64,000 nucleotides of DNA from Amblyornis subalaris (lineage: Eukaryota > Chordata > Aves > Passeriformes > Ptilonorhynchidae): the NCBI GenBank assembly GCA_018881555.1, contig JACAXG010000070.1, positions 2,852,001 through 2,916,000 on the forward strand. Reading direction: 5' to 3'. A program made the position numbers and the translations under genes. Below, piece after piece: positions 12,001 to 26,832 of the stretch. The notes under the pieces were generated by a model. It was not told where the DNA came from. It saw only the letters and a program-made list of their open reading frames with translations, and made no database searches. Each line of letters opens with the position of its first letter. Position 1 is the stretch's first letter.

Positions 12001-15000
12001 GCTAAACATGGGATCGTGGTAAGTTTTCTGAGATCTTATGNAAGTAGCAGGTATTGTACTTTGAACAGTCAGCTGTAGACCGTATTACAATTTTTTTTTA
12101 CTTTAAAATTTCCTAAAGCTCTTCTCCTCCCAGCCTTTTCCTTTTGTGTTTGACTTCTCTCAGCATGTGTCGGAGAGCAGTGGTGCAGGCGGAATGGTGA
12201 CACTGCAGGAGGCTCCACTANAGCACTGCTGTAATGTCATGGGCTAATGATTTGTCTGAGACTCTTGGTTCAACTGCAAGGTTACTCTGCTTTTTCTTAT
12301 TCTGAAGGTCTGAGCTTTACCTCATTTCTCTGGTACAATGTTGACTTCAATAGATAAGCAGCTCAGCTGAGGAAGAGCCAANGTGAACTGCATTTTAATA
12401 CTGAGAATACCATTAGAATATATCTCCTCTTATTCACACTCTCCCTATTTTTTGCCTTTTCCTTTAGGATTCAAACCCATTTTTAGGAATACCTCTCTAC
12501 TGGCATCCATTTTTTGTGGTTTTATGAGAAGCATGTATCCTCATGTTTTGAGTCATTATCTCCCTATGCTTTTCTTCACTCTTTAGTGCTANCATTATTG
12601 CCACCTTTGGATGCAACTCGTGTTGCTAGCTTAGGTGATCACTACCCTTTTGATCTAGGCTGGTCTTACGTATTCCTCTCATGGAGAAATGGAGAGAATT
12701 GGGCTGACTTGCCTACCAGATGTTCCTTCCTTNTTCAGTTGATTACAGAGGCAACATAGACAGCTGCCTTAGAATGAGACATCTGTGTTTTGGCTGGCTC
12801 AAGTAAGGTGAAATGAATCTCTCCCTGAGTAAAAACACGGTCTCTTCCTGTGTTCTGCTCTGAACCTCGAATAGAAAACCAGCTACAGTGAGATACAGTA
12901 GCAAGGTATTGCAGAAAATTCTGGGTACTTTCATCTGTCCTCCAGACAGAAGCCTGCCTCCTCTGCTTTCCTCTATGCGGCACCCCGGTCTGGTGGAGCA
13001 GACCTGCATTCAACTGAGCAGGTTGCATGAAGCAGACAGACCTTCATGGGAAAGGACCGAGCAGACTTTTTTACATTTGGCCTTAGGCAAGTCAAAGGAA
13101 AGTTAAACTAATCTTTATTGAGTAAAGCACTGGCGATATTCATTTGTACTTCTGTCAGGGTGGATCTGTAAAGATGGTCATAATGTGCANACCTGTTTCA
13201 TTAGAGCCTCTGGCCCTCAGATGGCCACATTCTCATTGCTCTGTAATGTGACCTGTAGATCACTTCCAGTGAGGACTCCTTCGCAGAAGTGTAGGCAGTG
13301 TGCCTTGGGGTTTGGAAGCATTTCATTAGTGGATCTGGATTCCTGATGCCCAAATGCCATTTTGTTTTCCAAACGTAAATAGACTTTTTCTTCTATACTG
13401 TTGATAAAGTGATTAGCAGTTAAATTATCTTTCNTTGGATCGTGAGATATGAAATACCAGGTATGAAAAGTAATACTTCAATGTTCCTATTTTTCATTAT
13501 GAAAGAATCTTTCTATGTAGTAAAGGTAAAAACAAAGTTTGATTAAATCATTGAATGATTTGATATTATATGAAAAATTAGGAGGTATGCCAATACATTT
13601 TTTAAGGCCTGTGAGGCTCAAAACTTCTCCTGTAGCACTCAGAAGTAAGAAAAGGAGTGGGTGCACCTGCAGTGGGTGCAGGTGAATGGACAGGCGTATG
13701 GGCAATTCTNACTATACATACGGTGTACATTTGCATCTAGAAACATATAGGTGCATATATATATACATATATGAGTATCCATCTTCCCCTCTCCACCAGC
13801 ATGGTGGAAATATGTAGGAAAAAGCTACATATGGAGTTGGAAAAAACTGGGAAAAAAATGTGAGGCTAACTGGCTGGCTATAGACTTGGTTTTATTTATA
13901 AAAGAGCACATTTTTTTAAAGAGAACTCAACATTCCCTTAAGACATTGCCATTAAACTCGCAGTTTTTAATCCACACTAATATCCATTTTCTTGCTTAGT
14001 CCAATCCAATACAACACATTATCTTTTTTCTCCTATGTGTTGATTGAAAATACTTGTACAAATAGCAGCATTTTACATAAAATTCTGTGGGTATTTGTGA
14101 GGCTCTGTTGTGTTTCTGTAGATCCCGACAGCTTTCACCCCTATTAATTGCTGCTAGATTTTTCCACAGTTGAGTTCAATTTACAGTGCTTGTTCTGAAG
14201 GAGAGACAGAAAAAGATGTGTTGGCAAAATGTGGCGCATGTTAAAATGTCAGCTGTACAATAACCTTTACAGCATCACATACCCCATTATAGAAACATAG
14301 ATGTGGGAAACCTTAAAAATTGTTGATCATTTCTTCCCTGCCCCCTTTCTCCCATGAAAAAATATGACATATGTACTTCAAACCATATGGTGTGAGAATA
14401 ATTATCTTTGCTTTAATGTCTTACCCCTTCTTTCCACCATTCGATATTGCTGGAGTTCTATCCAAATTCAAATCTTGATTTGCAGTAGAAATCTACTCTT
14501 GACTAGCTTGGCTGCAGCGCCTGAGCCCAGATGCTGGAAGCAGTGTGACTAGAAAATCTGCCCTGCCTTCCCTACCCACCCCCAGTAAAATACCTGAAAT
14601 ACTGCACATTGTCAGCTCTGAGAAGCAGTGGTGAGGCTGTGCTGGCATGAGCTCTGACAGAGGCACCACGGGTGCATCTCTCCTGGCCACACAGAAGGAG
14701 AAGGCATCACCCTGACTGATAACTGTGCACATGTGGTAAGCACAAGGAGGCCCAGGCTGCTTTTGGGAAATGGAATACCAACACAGAGGAGGAAATGGGA
14801 TTCCCCCAGGGCCTCGTACTCCGTGAGCAGTGGGAATCATGAATCTCCTCAGATGGGAGGGAGTTACTCATCATAAAGACTGTTATGCCATGCAAGGCAT
14901 TGCTGAAACAGAACACCACCGGGCTATTTCCTATCTTATCAGGGTGTATTAATAATGCAGTAGTAATAATAGAAGTACAAATTAAAAATAACTGGATGGG

Positions 15001-18000
15001 CAGATAAGCAGACTTCTTGAGATTAACGGTATTGGGAATTGCTTTAAACAGTTAATTGCAGAGCAGCACATAGAGGGGAATTTGCCTTTATTATTTTCTT
15101 ATTCTTCGTTTTATCTCTGTGAGCATTATTTCTAGGGTTTTACATAGACTCTAATAGGCAGAATATTTCCTCGAGAATTCAGACTGTTCTTTTTTATCTC
15201 CAAAAAAATGAACACCTTTTGCTAATGCATCTAATTCAGTAGGGATTAATAATGCTGAATAAGAAGAGTATTCTGATTATTAGCCTTCCTNCACAAAAAT
15301 CTCTTATCATTTTCTCCTCCTCCCACTCCCATCTCACAATATAAAGGCAGACAAGACACTACAAGTGTCAAATATTCAGGCTTCAGGACAAATTGATGCA
15401 GATTGTTCCCCAGAGGTTTGTAGGCTCCTTTTGGATTGCAGTGGCGTGGAATCCCCAGAGTCCCTGAATCTCTTGTGGTGTAATAGGTGGCTTGGGCAAA
15501 GAGAAATGTGAGTATCTGGTTCTCTGGCACTGGATGATTATGCTCCCCCCAAGTAATTTCTTGCACTACCTATGTCTGTCAGTCACTGACCTGTCAGGGC
15601 TCTATAAGATTTTGAAGCCTCTGCATGGTTCCTTTTCATAGAATTAAAATAACGACTCAGAACTATACTTTGTTCCCCTGCTGAGTACCAATATGTGCCT
15701 TACTTAGGGCATGAGACTGCTGTCAGTTCGATTTCAAGTCCTATTTGCTGAGCAATGTTNGGGACACTCAGATTGTGCTCTCANTGAAATAGTACTGAAG
15801 CTAGTGCAGTGCACAGTCATTTCACACAGCTGCATCCGAGCAACACTGACCCACTGAGACATAAACCTGTCAGAGGACAAGCATTTGGTTGAACACCCAA
15901 TACATTGATGGAGCAGAAGCTTAGCAAAGAACTGCAGCACGACTATCACTCCACTGTTTTGGTGTCAAAGACAGTAAATCATANGTCCTCCTGCTTTTCA
16001 TGTGGTTTTAGTAGTCTAAAAACTTTCTCCATGTAATACTGTTGTTACTGAAGAATTCAATCTACTGTACAGAATAGTTCATCATGGTTGGTTGCCACAG
16101 GAATACCCTGCATGAATTGCCAGATTAAAAACTTAAATATTGGTTTCTTCAGTAACAGAAGAAATAGAAATCCCTTTGGAGGGGANGGCATGAGTCCAAA
16201 CTCGGGGTGGGATGCGTGGAGGTGGAGGGTGTCAAGGACAAAAGGATGTAGTACGTGCACACTGATCCTGAACTTTCTGTGCATGCCAGTAATATTGTAA
16301 GTGCTCAGGGCAGTTTGATGGCTAACCTCTCAAACAGTGGTGCACTGTTGGCTGGTCACTCTTCACCATGAAGGTTGTACCTCCACTAAGGTAAATGGTG
16401 TAGATTAGAGCATCAGGGATGAACACAGCAGTAGGTGAATTCATCAGCTTCATGCTCAAGGCAAAGCAATGAAAGTTAGTAAACTACCCTGGCCAAGTGA
16501 GATGGGGACAGACTCCATTTACCTGTGCTTACTCTTGACAAAAACAGTGTATGGAACATTNTAATTTTGTGAACTAGATGACTGAAGCACTCTGAGCACA
16601 TGAATTCATATGGATGGTGAAAATACCAGGGTTCATAGGTATTTTTACACAATCTGCCCCAAATGTGTCCANGATACTCATTAACCATAATAATTGTTGT
16701 CATACTATTAAGCCTATCAATCCAAATCTATATTCTCTTCCTTTTGATTCTTCCCTAGAAATTCACTAATGTTTTCCATCTACCTATCCTTGTCTCTGAC
16801 GTGCACCTTATGTTGCTTATCTCAGTTTTGCTGTTGCACCTCCATTAGCTGGGATGATCCTCTAACCATTACTGCACCTTCATGTGGCCTCTTTCCTGAT
16901 CCTTCTACCCGTGCCTGTTCCGGTCTGAACACTGCATCTTAAATATCTACATTTCTTCTCATTCAGGAAGGCTTTTCTTTTTTTCCCTGATGTGATTTAC
17001 ATATGCATCAGTAAATGGTTTGCTTTTTTGTTGATTCAAAAGGAAACAAAGGGGGAAAAGGAAAGATATCAGTAACCAAAACCTAGAGTAATGGTATAAA
17101 AATCGACACTGCTTTTCTAATATGTCTCATCTGCCTTCACTAAATTCTCAGGCAGTAATCACAAAACAGTGGTCTGTGAGGCAATCCTTGTTTTAAGGCA
17201 CTGTTGGCATCCACCATCTCTTAGGGCAAGATTCTGGCCAAGGGACTAAGCAGATCTGCAAAGAGTAACTTAGAGGCAGGCTATTAACATTTTCTTACAG
17301 ATTTCCCAGTTACTGTCTAGACAAAAAATATTCAAGGTGGGCGCATGCTCAGTGCTTTCTTTTTCCTGCCTCACTTTTTCAAGGAAGCTTTGTAAGAGCT
17401 GAAAACACCTTTGAAGCTCTAAGAGTTTTCATAGGAAGCCTTTTGCATCTCAGCGCAGGGTTTTTTTGTGATTTTCTGTTATTTATTGTGTGTTACACAG
17501 GGATTTATCAGTGTGTCTCTTCTAGAGGGTAATCCTAGAGCATATGGAAACACAGATAGAGAGTATGTGTTCTAACTAGCAAGAGAGTCTTAGATACCAG
17601 ACTCTGGACAATGCTCAGCTTTCCTTTCTCTGCAAGTTAAACTTTACCTCTCTCAATAACCCTTCCACTTCTGTTTAACTTGCGCCCTCACAGAACAATT
17701 TTTTTTTTCTTTATTTTTGTGTTTCTTTTATTTCTGTGAAATAGAAGACTATTCACCAAATTCTCTGTCCCCCTTGAAAATCTTTTAGAAGTACACTACT
17801 AAGTAAACATGTCCATTACGTAGTCAGGATCAGATGACCTGACAAGATGAATAAGGAAGAGCTGTAGTAACACTCTCGCTCCCTCCCTTGCTCATGACAC
17901 CTTAATCCTACAGCACTGCTGCCCACCTGTGTCCCTCAATAATCTCCTTGGAGGAGTGTTAACATTTTCCTCTGAACTGGCTGAGGCAAATGCACACAGC

Positions 18001-20500
18001 CTTACATTGCAGCATGCTTACTTGTTCTGATGTAAATTATTCAAATTTTCAATGGTTGTTCAAAAGTCCAGCTGATAAGAAACTGAAACTGTGAACAGTT
18101 ACACACTGGTAATTGATTTTGATACTTTCTGGAGACTTAACCTTTCGTACTTCGTAATGGGCTATGTTTTAGTAAATTGTGGAAATACAACATANAACTA
18201 AGATCTGAATCAGAAGCAGAATTGAGTATTTGTCAGGTAAATATTACCATCTGAAGTGAATTTCTTTAGAACTAGATATCAACAGAGATTTTTGAAGGAG
18301 AAGCAAAAGATTGTAGAGCTTTGTAAGGCAGACTGCTTTCTGAAACTGTNTGAACAAAATTTCAGCTATGAGTCTCACAAGCAGAAGACAAATATTGAAT
18401 AAAGTGTTTTTTTCATGAACACTGCATTTCTGCTGCTGGGATTTCAAGAATGGAAATACAAATTGCACCTTGTTTTTGGCTGTCTGTGCAAGCCTNGGAA
18501 GATGTTTGCAGATCTGCTGCCCTTGTGCCCACCCAACAACACCACACATGAGAGCAACACGTGTGGTGATTGGAGTTTAAGGATTATTTAGGACAGCAGC
18601 CACTGCACAGTGGGCAGAAGTCCCTCTGGCAACTGCCCTCTACTGTGTGGAGATGTGCAGGAATTCTGTTCTTTCCATTCTCAGAGGGATGTCACGCTGG
18701 AGAAATCAAATTTTGAAAGAGACNATGACAGCTTGTTTCATTTTAATGGTTTTTATTGTATTCCAAAATGGAAGCAGAATGGAGAGATACTTTATTAAAA
18801 GGAGTGTTTGAGGACCTGATATTTTCAAAATCCANACAGCTAGAGATTCAGAGCCATGGAAAGAAGGCTGTTGGTGGTCTCTCTCAATGAATAGACAAAT
18901 AGATCAGGAAAGCCAGTATGTGAGTTAGGAGTCTTGACTGAGAGCCCAAAATTAAACAGGCACACACAATAAACAATCCTCTTGCCCCTTGAAATGGCCC
19001 TAGTCAAGTACAGCTGAGGTATGCTAATAGGTAAAATGATCTGGATACAGTTTATGCAGTACCTGGTCTGTTTAGAGAACAAAATTGTCAACATGGCAAC
19101 TTCNTAGTTTTTAAGTCACTTCATTAAAAAAAAAAAAAACAAAAAAACCCAACAAACCAAAAATAAATCTTGATTTATGCACGTTGGGCAGGCTGTCCCA
19201 GCAATCATNCCTTCAGTTCACATCCCAGCCTGTGCATGCAGAAGTCAAACAAAAACACCTCTGTCATGCAGTGATGCCTTTTAATTTGCACAAACCAAAT
19301 AGCTGCCAGAGACCACATTACTTCCAAGAGTATGCAGGAGGAGGTGAAAGGANGAGGAGGATTGTAGACTGGCAAGAAGAGCTTCGTATTAAGTGAGATG
19401 TTAATTTGCATTTGATGCTATTGAGCTTGAAAGTAAAGGCTGTTGCAACCCCACAGTATAAAAATGCTTTTGCTTGTGCTTTTTTTCTCCCATAAGGAAG
19501 CCAATTTGTCTCTGTGTTACTGATCTTAGAGATGACAGATAAGGAAAGAAGTGAATCTTCCTGTCAATTCAGTCTGAAAAAATCCNCAGCTTTACTTCTA
19601 GTTCCATCTCAACCTGCCTTTGTCATCATGGTTCAGATCTGGTCCCTTTGAAGAATTTCTTTTGAGAAGATGTTAAAAATGTCACAAAAGAATGAAGGAA
19701 GAAAAGTAAGAATGAACTGGAAATTCTTAGATCTTGCCTGACTGACAGCTTTGCCTTCACAGGAAGTACACAATGTGGTAGATATTATTGCAGATGAAAC
19801 AGTAACTTTTATGTTGTTGTGTAAATTGCTGTATTTTGTCAGTTATACTCATCTGACCCTTATACTTGTGGATCTGTGAGGATGTTACTTGTAATTCATG
19901 GATTTTGTCTTTGAATTGCCAGTACAAGCAGTTGGGACAATGCTAAAAGAACTTAACTGATAATGGGAAGGTAGTGTAATTTCCTATAAATCAGATACAG
20001 AATGCAATTTAGAGATTGAGGTAGTGTATTGTGTTTGTGAAGAGTTCCTTGGAAATAATTCTCCTCTTTGACTGTGTGAGTTTTTTCCTCTGTATTTAAT
20101 TCAGCAGATGATGATGTGCAGAGGGAAGATAGACTAAACAAAGGAGACTGANGGGAGCAGTACCAAAAGTGTAAATGGAGGTGCACAGGCACCAGTGTGC
20201 TGCGCTCATCTTCTTTCTTTTGTTGTTGTTTTCGGCTACTCCATGTTGCAAATACACAATTTTTTGATTTTTTCATTTTGTTTGGTCATAGAGAGGTTAA
20301 AAGGATGCTTCTGATGTATTTACNTTGATTCTGCTTTAAGCCTCTGAATATGATTCTCAGAGGACGTTCATTGCTATATGCTTCCTCCAGACAAAGAGAA
20401 ATAATTTCCAACTGAAAAATTAGGTGCTTCTGAGGACTAGCCTTTTAGAATNGTGTCTGCAGTCAGAAAAAACTAATTGTCCAGATGATAGACATGCATG
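12001..20500 (+). other. KIF26B: Giant KIF26B intron, part 2 of 5
   Basis: AT-rich intronic sequence with a 14-A homopolymer followed by A/C-rich low-complexity sequence (19126-19170). This part has the densest isolated ambiguous bases. Open frames up to about 115 codons (for example on the minus strand near 14.5-14.8 kb) overlap in several frames and resemble no family. No exon, RNA gene or transposon was recognised. Confidence 0.75.
19126..19170. repeat. Poly-A followed by A/C-rich low complexity
   Basis: Fourteen A are followed by sequence of the aaacccaacaaaccaaaa type. This A/C-rich low-complexity pattern is seen directly. No associated retroelement body was recognised. Confidence 0.75.
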
Positions 20501-23500
20501 NTTGACTTTCCTCTTTATGCAGCCTTGATTGAGACACGACAAGCATGCTGCTGGCCTTTGCAATGGATAATTTTGTTAGAACAATGTCCTTCGGGAAAGG
20601 CTTTTATGCAGCCAGGATGACAAGTGTGGCAAATTGCTTCCAAACCCCAGACCTAGAGGCTTCTCTTTCTGAAAGCTGCCAGACCACAGTACAGCAGTGT
20701 TACAAAGCTGGAATTCAATAGTTGTTTGTACTGCTGTAAAAAGTGTCACATTTTTTTCCTAAAATTTTTGCTTCTTTTCTCAGAATACTTGTTTTCACAG
20801 GTCTAACAGGTTTGGGAAGCCTAGAGTACATAAAACCAGAACAGGGCCAAGTACGGATTGCTTGTCCTTACACTAATAAAGAGTGATCACCAGNTGATGG
20901 AGTGAAATAGGTCACTATCTTCTTTCCATTCCATTTCTGATATAGAAATTTTGTCTGCAGCTTCTTGCCCTATATTTTTTTTGGTTTTTGTCTTTTCTAT
21001 TTCTGCTGTTAACTGTCAGAAGCTGCCAAACTCTATCCCATTGCATTTTTTACATACTTTTTAGTAGTTGCACAGGTGTATATTTTGAGGTGTGCTGACT
21101 TTGTGATCTGTGTATCTTCTTCTGAGGTATTTCACAGTGAAAGGGCTCTCGTTCTAATTGCTTACAATCTNATTATCACAAATAGTCTCTGCAGTGAAAT
21201 GAAGAGGCAGGGCATCNTTACCACAATGGGTGACAGAGCTGAAAGGATTTATAATCTAATTTTAGTTCATTAATAACTGTGATATTTAACTCTTCCAGCC
21301 TGCCCTTTTACTATCTGTCTCTGGTTTTCTGGGCTGCAGTACTGTTCTTACACTGCAGAATTCAGCCCCTGACTACAGCTAGCCCCTCCATTGCCTTATG
21401 TCTTTACTTCCAAAATATGACTTGTCCATGTTGTTTTATTTCCTGCCATTTTTTCATCCTCCAACAGTCACCTCAGGGCTGCCTTCCATGTTGTCTACTT
21501 TTTTTGGAATCTGACTTCTCCTTTTACACCAGTCTGTGTCTTCACTCCCATCCAGCTTTCCCTAGCAGTTCTACTGACCTTACTCTTATAAAAATGGAGG
21601 AGGATGCCTGAGACACAGCTGAAGACAAGATTGAGTAGATCAGGGCAAAGTTCTGTGAGATCAGCTCTGCTGATTGGTGCTCACTTACATCTGCTACAGA
21701 TCTAGTGCCTCAAATCCTAGTAGCTTGCACCTGATACATCATGTCTTATTTTCTTTATAGAGGGAAGAAGTAGAACTGAGTTTCACTCTGGTTATGTGAA
21801 GAGGCATACAAAAGAACTGTAATTGGCCCAGATGCCATTACTGCAATATCAAATGTCTGTGTTAGCTGATATTTGAGATACTGCTTGCTAGAAACAGCAT
21901 TTTAACAGAATTACCAGAGACAGAAGCTTCATATTCTCTTCCCTCCTGCTCAAGTAATGCTGCTGCTCAGTGTGTGGGCCAGGGTGGTGCTACCAGCTCT
22001 CCATTACTCTCCCTTCCTGACCTTTTTCTGCTGCCTTCTAANGTGAGGATCTGCTACTATTTCTCCCATAATGCTTTTTATTTCTGCTGATGCCATGAGC
22101 TTTATTGTACCTTTAGGAAGTATTTGTATGTTATGAATTATATTTTACTCCCACACTGGTTTCTCCTTTCATAAACAAGCCTTACAAAAATCTCTGCGTT
22201 GGGCAGTTACATATAAATTTGATCCTTTTGTTTTCTTCAGAGAGAGGATAAGGTAAATGATGGATTGCATTAATAAAAAACTGTGTATTACTGCATGTAA
22301 ACTGGTCCCTTATGGTATAATATACCTCTCTTCAGTCTGTATCAACAATGTGTTGAACAAGGCATTCATTTAGAAGAGGGGAAAAATATCACCTAGCCTG
22401 AAAGTTCAAGTCTAGAGTTAGTACAAAGTAAGGGTTAGTGAAACATACAAGCACTTCTTTGTCTAAACAGTGTACCAAGGAGAAAAGGCCAGAAACAACC
22501 CACCTGAAATGTGGAAACTTTGGGACTATAAATGAAGAACCCATTTTTTTTCAACAAAGAGTGTGGCTAGAGGTGTGCTCATTATTTATTAGTTTGTTCA
22601 CCCAGAAAGCAACTCAAAGGCTGAATAGGCTGTTCTGGCTTATGGACATAGTGGGACATGATAGAGTTCTCNTGCTTTCCTGTTGAACATATCTGTAGAT
22701 GTTGTGTCAGGATGCATGCTAGTCATCCTAGAGAATAATCCAGGCAAATTCTGGCCTCTCCTAGCCCATCCCTCCACCAAGAGAACTGTTGTCATGTGAA
22801 ATTAAAGTACTCTTGAAATGACTTACCATGGCTGTTACATCATGTTCCCATTTGCAAGTCTCTGGAGGTTATCAGCACAGTTAATTAATGTGTCTTGGAT
22901 ATTGTAGAAGTTAACATCACAAATCAAAGTGTATTTATACTACCGGTTTAGAAGTCAGAGAGTTAGAAATGTGTACATATTAAAAAAAGAAAACCCTCAT
23001 CATTCAGCCAAAAAAGTAACGCTGGATTTTCTGTCATTAAACTGACATTTGCTGCTGTAAATAATAGTGACTGCTAAAATCTCTTGACTTCCCCAGTGTA
23101 AAAATCAACCAAACATGGATTAACCAGTTTCCTCTGATGTGGTTTACACTAATCCAATAGCCTCTGATAACAGGAGAAGGCCTTTAATTAGAACGTCTTG
23201 GTTNCTCTTCTGTGTATGCTGTGGCTTCTTGGAAAACACTCTTTAGCTTTATGGAGTTCAAAGTCAAGTAAACTTTAAAAATCNGTTACCTGAATGATGC
23301 CTGAGGACATCTGTGCAGGGCTTTTGCTGGGACCCTGGGGCTGGATGCATGTGCCTTGGGTGAAAATTAGCTTGAACATTACCAGAAANAAGATGGACAG
23401 CTTGCTCCTTCCCTTTCCTCAGACTGGAGAGTCTGCAGATGGGTGGTACTACGCCATATTCTCAGTTCCCCATGTGCTTCATTTCACATGGGAAGGAAAT

Positions 23501-24180
23501 GAGGGATAACAGGGGCTCTTGGCAACTCCTGACCTTCCTTGTGTGTTTGCGCTGTCTTCAGTTCTTGGTTGCAAGAGCTGCAGGGTTGCTCTCATGTGCT
23601 TTCAGTGCCCTGCCCGCAGCCATTGCTTTTGCCTGAGAGTTTTGGAGTGGGGCACGCTCCTGCAGCATTTCCTTTGGTCAAGGCATGCCTTTGTCACAGT
23701 CATCCCATCTGGGCCTGTTCAGTGGGAATACAGATTTCCCAGGTATGCTGCTCTACCTTGGGAGCCCCTTATATTGTGGGTACTATGTGAATATTGGATT
23801 CAGCAGCTCAGTGACATTGTTGTGCTGCTGCAGAGAAATACAGAAACCAAATGGTTCTCTGAGGCTAACAGGCAGACAGGCTGGCAGCAGCCATTTGAGT
23901 TCAATGGTTTCATTTTCATGTTTTAGCAAAAATCAAGATGGAAGTTATTAAAGGTGACAGTAGTAGAAGCCAGGTTCTTTGGCAGCATCTGCACTGTCAC
24001 CATTTCCTAGATGTCATTATATTTTTCAACCTGTTATCAGTTTACTCTCTGGTACTGTCACATTTGCTGTCTTCTGTGCTTTTTGGTCATCAAATTTACA
24101 GCAAAATTATTAGGAATTGGAGTGAAAGAGATGGGGAGACAAAGAACAGGCTGAGCAGGAGAAGCAGTAGTAACTGAATT

Positions 24181-24206
24181 AATTAACTGAAGTAATTAAC
24201 TGAAGT
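24181..24206. repeat. 13-bp tandem duplication
   Basis: The unit aattaactgaagt is repeated exactly twice, flanked by partial copies (gaatt before, aattt after). The duplication is local and looks recent. Confidence 0.9.
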
Positions 24207-24614
24207 AATTTGCTGAAATTTTTGTGTAACACAGAAAACCTTCCATCAACATGAATGCCTGAAATACCTCTGAGTTGTTGCTGAGGATGGGGAAATACTT
24301 AGTGCCTTAGAGCTAATATATTCTCAAGAACCTCAGAAGATAACTCTTACATAGCTTGTGTTTGGGGTTTTTAGGATTTTCAGTGTGTGTAATTAGCTGA
24401 ATTCTTGAAAGATTGGTGTTCCAAAAAACCAGGCTTTCTTCTATATAACTGTTCTGAAGCCTTTCTGCACTTTGTGGGAATCAACAGTTGGTGAGGGAGC
24501 ACCTCAGCATGGCTGCAATGCCAGAGATTTGACAAACAGTTTTAATGGGGTTTGGGATTTAAGCAAGGTTGTCAAGTCTTCTATGATGCATGTAGGACTG
24601 ACTGCAGCTGAACC

Positions 24615-24890
24615 TCATCTCGAACTCCCCTGCGGCCAAAACTACATCTCCCAGTTTCGAAGCCTGGTGACGTGTCCTCCTNGCTTTCTGACGTGCTGAC
24701 TGATGTGCTAGCTGTCTGTGCCTGGTGGCTTGGGCCGAGGAGGAGGAGAGGTGCATCTGGAGCAGTACATGTTTCACGGACTGGCTCTGGGGCTCTTGCA
24801 GCATGCGAGTGGATGTGCAGCTGTCCCNTGCACACAACGTGCTGTTATGTGACTCGGCACACGGAGTTTCATCTACCGGAACAGGGAAAT
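24615..24890. promoter_or_regulatory. CpG-enriched block with ZNF143-like and CRE-half-site motifs
   Basis: About 12 CpG dinucleotides fall in 24601-24900, whereas the neighbouring intron is CpG-poor. At 24641-24659 the text actacatctcccagtttcg resembles the ZNF143/THAP11 SBS consensus (ACTACAATTCCCAG-type). Two TGACGTG motifs, as in CRE/bZIP half sites, lie at 24668-24674 and 24689-24695, 21 bp apart. This combination is usual in promoters and rare in plain intron. Several frames are open across it, as expected of GC-rich DNA. It may be an intronic enhancer, an alternative or antisense promoter, or the relic of an inserted repeat or retrocopy. Function is inference. Confidence 0.35.
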
Positions 24891-26832
24891 GATGAATCTA
24901 ACCAGACATCTGTTTTTGACTCCCGCAGCAGACATTTTACACCCTCAAGAGGTGCATCATACCCNTATGGGTTTTCTCTTGACTACCTAAGCACACACTT
25001 AGAGTCCTTCCCCACATAAACCAGTCTTCTACATCATTGTGAAATTGGCTTTGCTGCAGAACAGTAATTATTTGAGCAGCTGGGAATAATAGAAAGGAGG
25101 AAGAGTGAGGAGAGAAGAGGAAGTTACATCTCTGTCTTAATGAACATTTTAAAGACTATCCCGGGCAGAAAAATACTTATTTTATACACAGTAATTTTGC
25201 AGTGTAAACAATCATCTCAGATGAAGTCATGCTAAAAAATGACTTCTCCATTTTTTACTTTTCTATTTTCTTTTTAAAATACATTTGGAACATTTTCAGA
25301 AGGCTGTGTATAAAAGTATGGAAACTCACAGCTTGGGGGAGAGAACATTGATTTTATCATTTTGTATAGAAACATACATGCACAGACAGAAGCCAAGTCA
25401 TTGAAATAGTCTGTGACAAATGGATCTGATCCAGAAAAGTCTATGTAATTAGATTAACCTTTGGCCCAGCAAACACTTCATAAAGTTTCGTTAATACAGT
25501 GTGAGAGAGCTAGTAAAATAAAGAGAAATTTATCATGGGCTGAAATGGGAAAAAACTCTGACCCTATTCTTTTTAAATTTCATGGCAGTGAATCCGCTGG
25601 ATAAATATACCTATTGGTTGGTCACAATAAGAGTGTTAAACTAGGAATGCTCAATCAACAATCTCCATATTTTTCAGGGCAGTATTTTAAAAATCTTTAC
25701 AGCTCTCAGATGAGACGTACCTCCCTTCCATCATGCACTGAAAAATTGATCTTTAGTGGNAGTTGTTGTTTTTATCTTTCCCATCAGTTTGTTCAGAGTT
25801 GTTCATCTGCTTTTCCAGTCTGATTTAGAAAAGAAGATGGTTATAGGGGCAGGTTATGGACCAGGTCCAAAAGACTTGAGGAAAAGGAAGTCTGAGCTGT
25901 GGCATAACACATGGGTAAGAGGGCGGAAGCTNTGGCAGAGCACAGCAAGGACCCACTTCTCTTCCTATTCCTTTAAAGGCAACAGAAATTTTTATCAGTG
26001 GCTTCAGTGGCAGCCTTATTGGGTCTTTGAAGGCTTTTGAAAAAATGCCCCTTGATTTCTGATTACTGTTCCCTGTGGTGTCAGTGGAAAAGTATGCATC
26101 TTCTGTCAGTGCAAAAGACAACTCCACATGGAANGTTTTTCCCCTACAAATTAATATTATGGCACTTCTTTTGTCACCATGTGGCTGAAGAAAGTACAGC
26201 CTTGTCCATTCAATACAGCATGAGTTCTTTAGGAATGCAGACAAATGGCATGGTAGGTTAATGCAATAGTCTATCTCTAGACATCTGGGTTCACACCCTT
26301 GCTTAGACCTTGTGTAAGAANGAGTCTGTTGTCCCAGAGGACTCCTTAGCACACCTCATTCACAGTACTCCTGCATGCTTTGGCAGGTTTCCATCTCTGG
26401 CCAGAAAAGGCTTAGGACTGGAATAGCAGTAGAGCTTTTCCAGGTGAGAAATGAAGAGTGCTGATAGAGAACTGCAAGAAAATTGCCCAGGCTCTACCTG
26501 TGGCAGATGAATAGAAATACCACTGATACTATGCAGTATTTTTGGTGCTTGTTTGCACACTTCCACAGTGCCATTTATTTTAGGCAGATACAGTTCAGAA
26601 CCTTTATGCCTTCCCTGTTGTGGCAGGTTGACCTTGTCCTGTTGTGGAGGGGAGTGATAGAGCAGCTTTGGTGGGGATGTGCCATCCAGTCTAGGTCAGA
26701 CCAACACACCTGCGTGCCTGAATGATACTGTAAGGAAGGTGAGATCCTGCAAGCCCTGGGACTACTTAACACTCACTCTTTCAGTAATTTAAGGAGTAAT
26801 TTTGAAACTTTACGTTGAGTAATGCATTACTT

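Noticed and set aside
23294..23951. Cluster of overlapping + strand open frames up to 135 codons
   Set aside because: Several frames are open at once, with no domain, no consistent start and no splice structure. This reflects local composition, not a gene.
25825..26352. 175-codon open frame on the minus strand, the longest outside the exons
   Set aside because: No recognisable domain, in-frame ambiguous bases, no splice or promoter context. With thousands of frames in 64 kb, one of this length is expected by chance.
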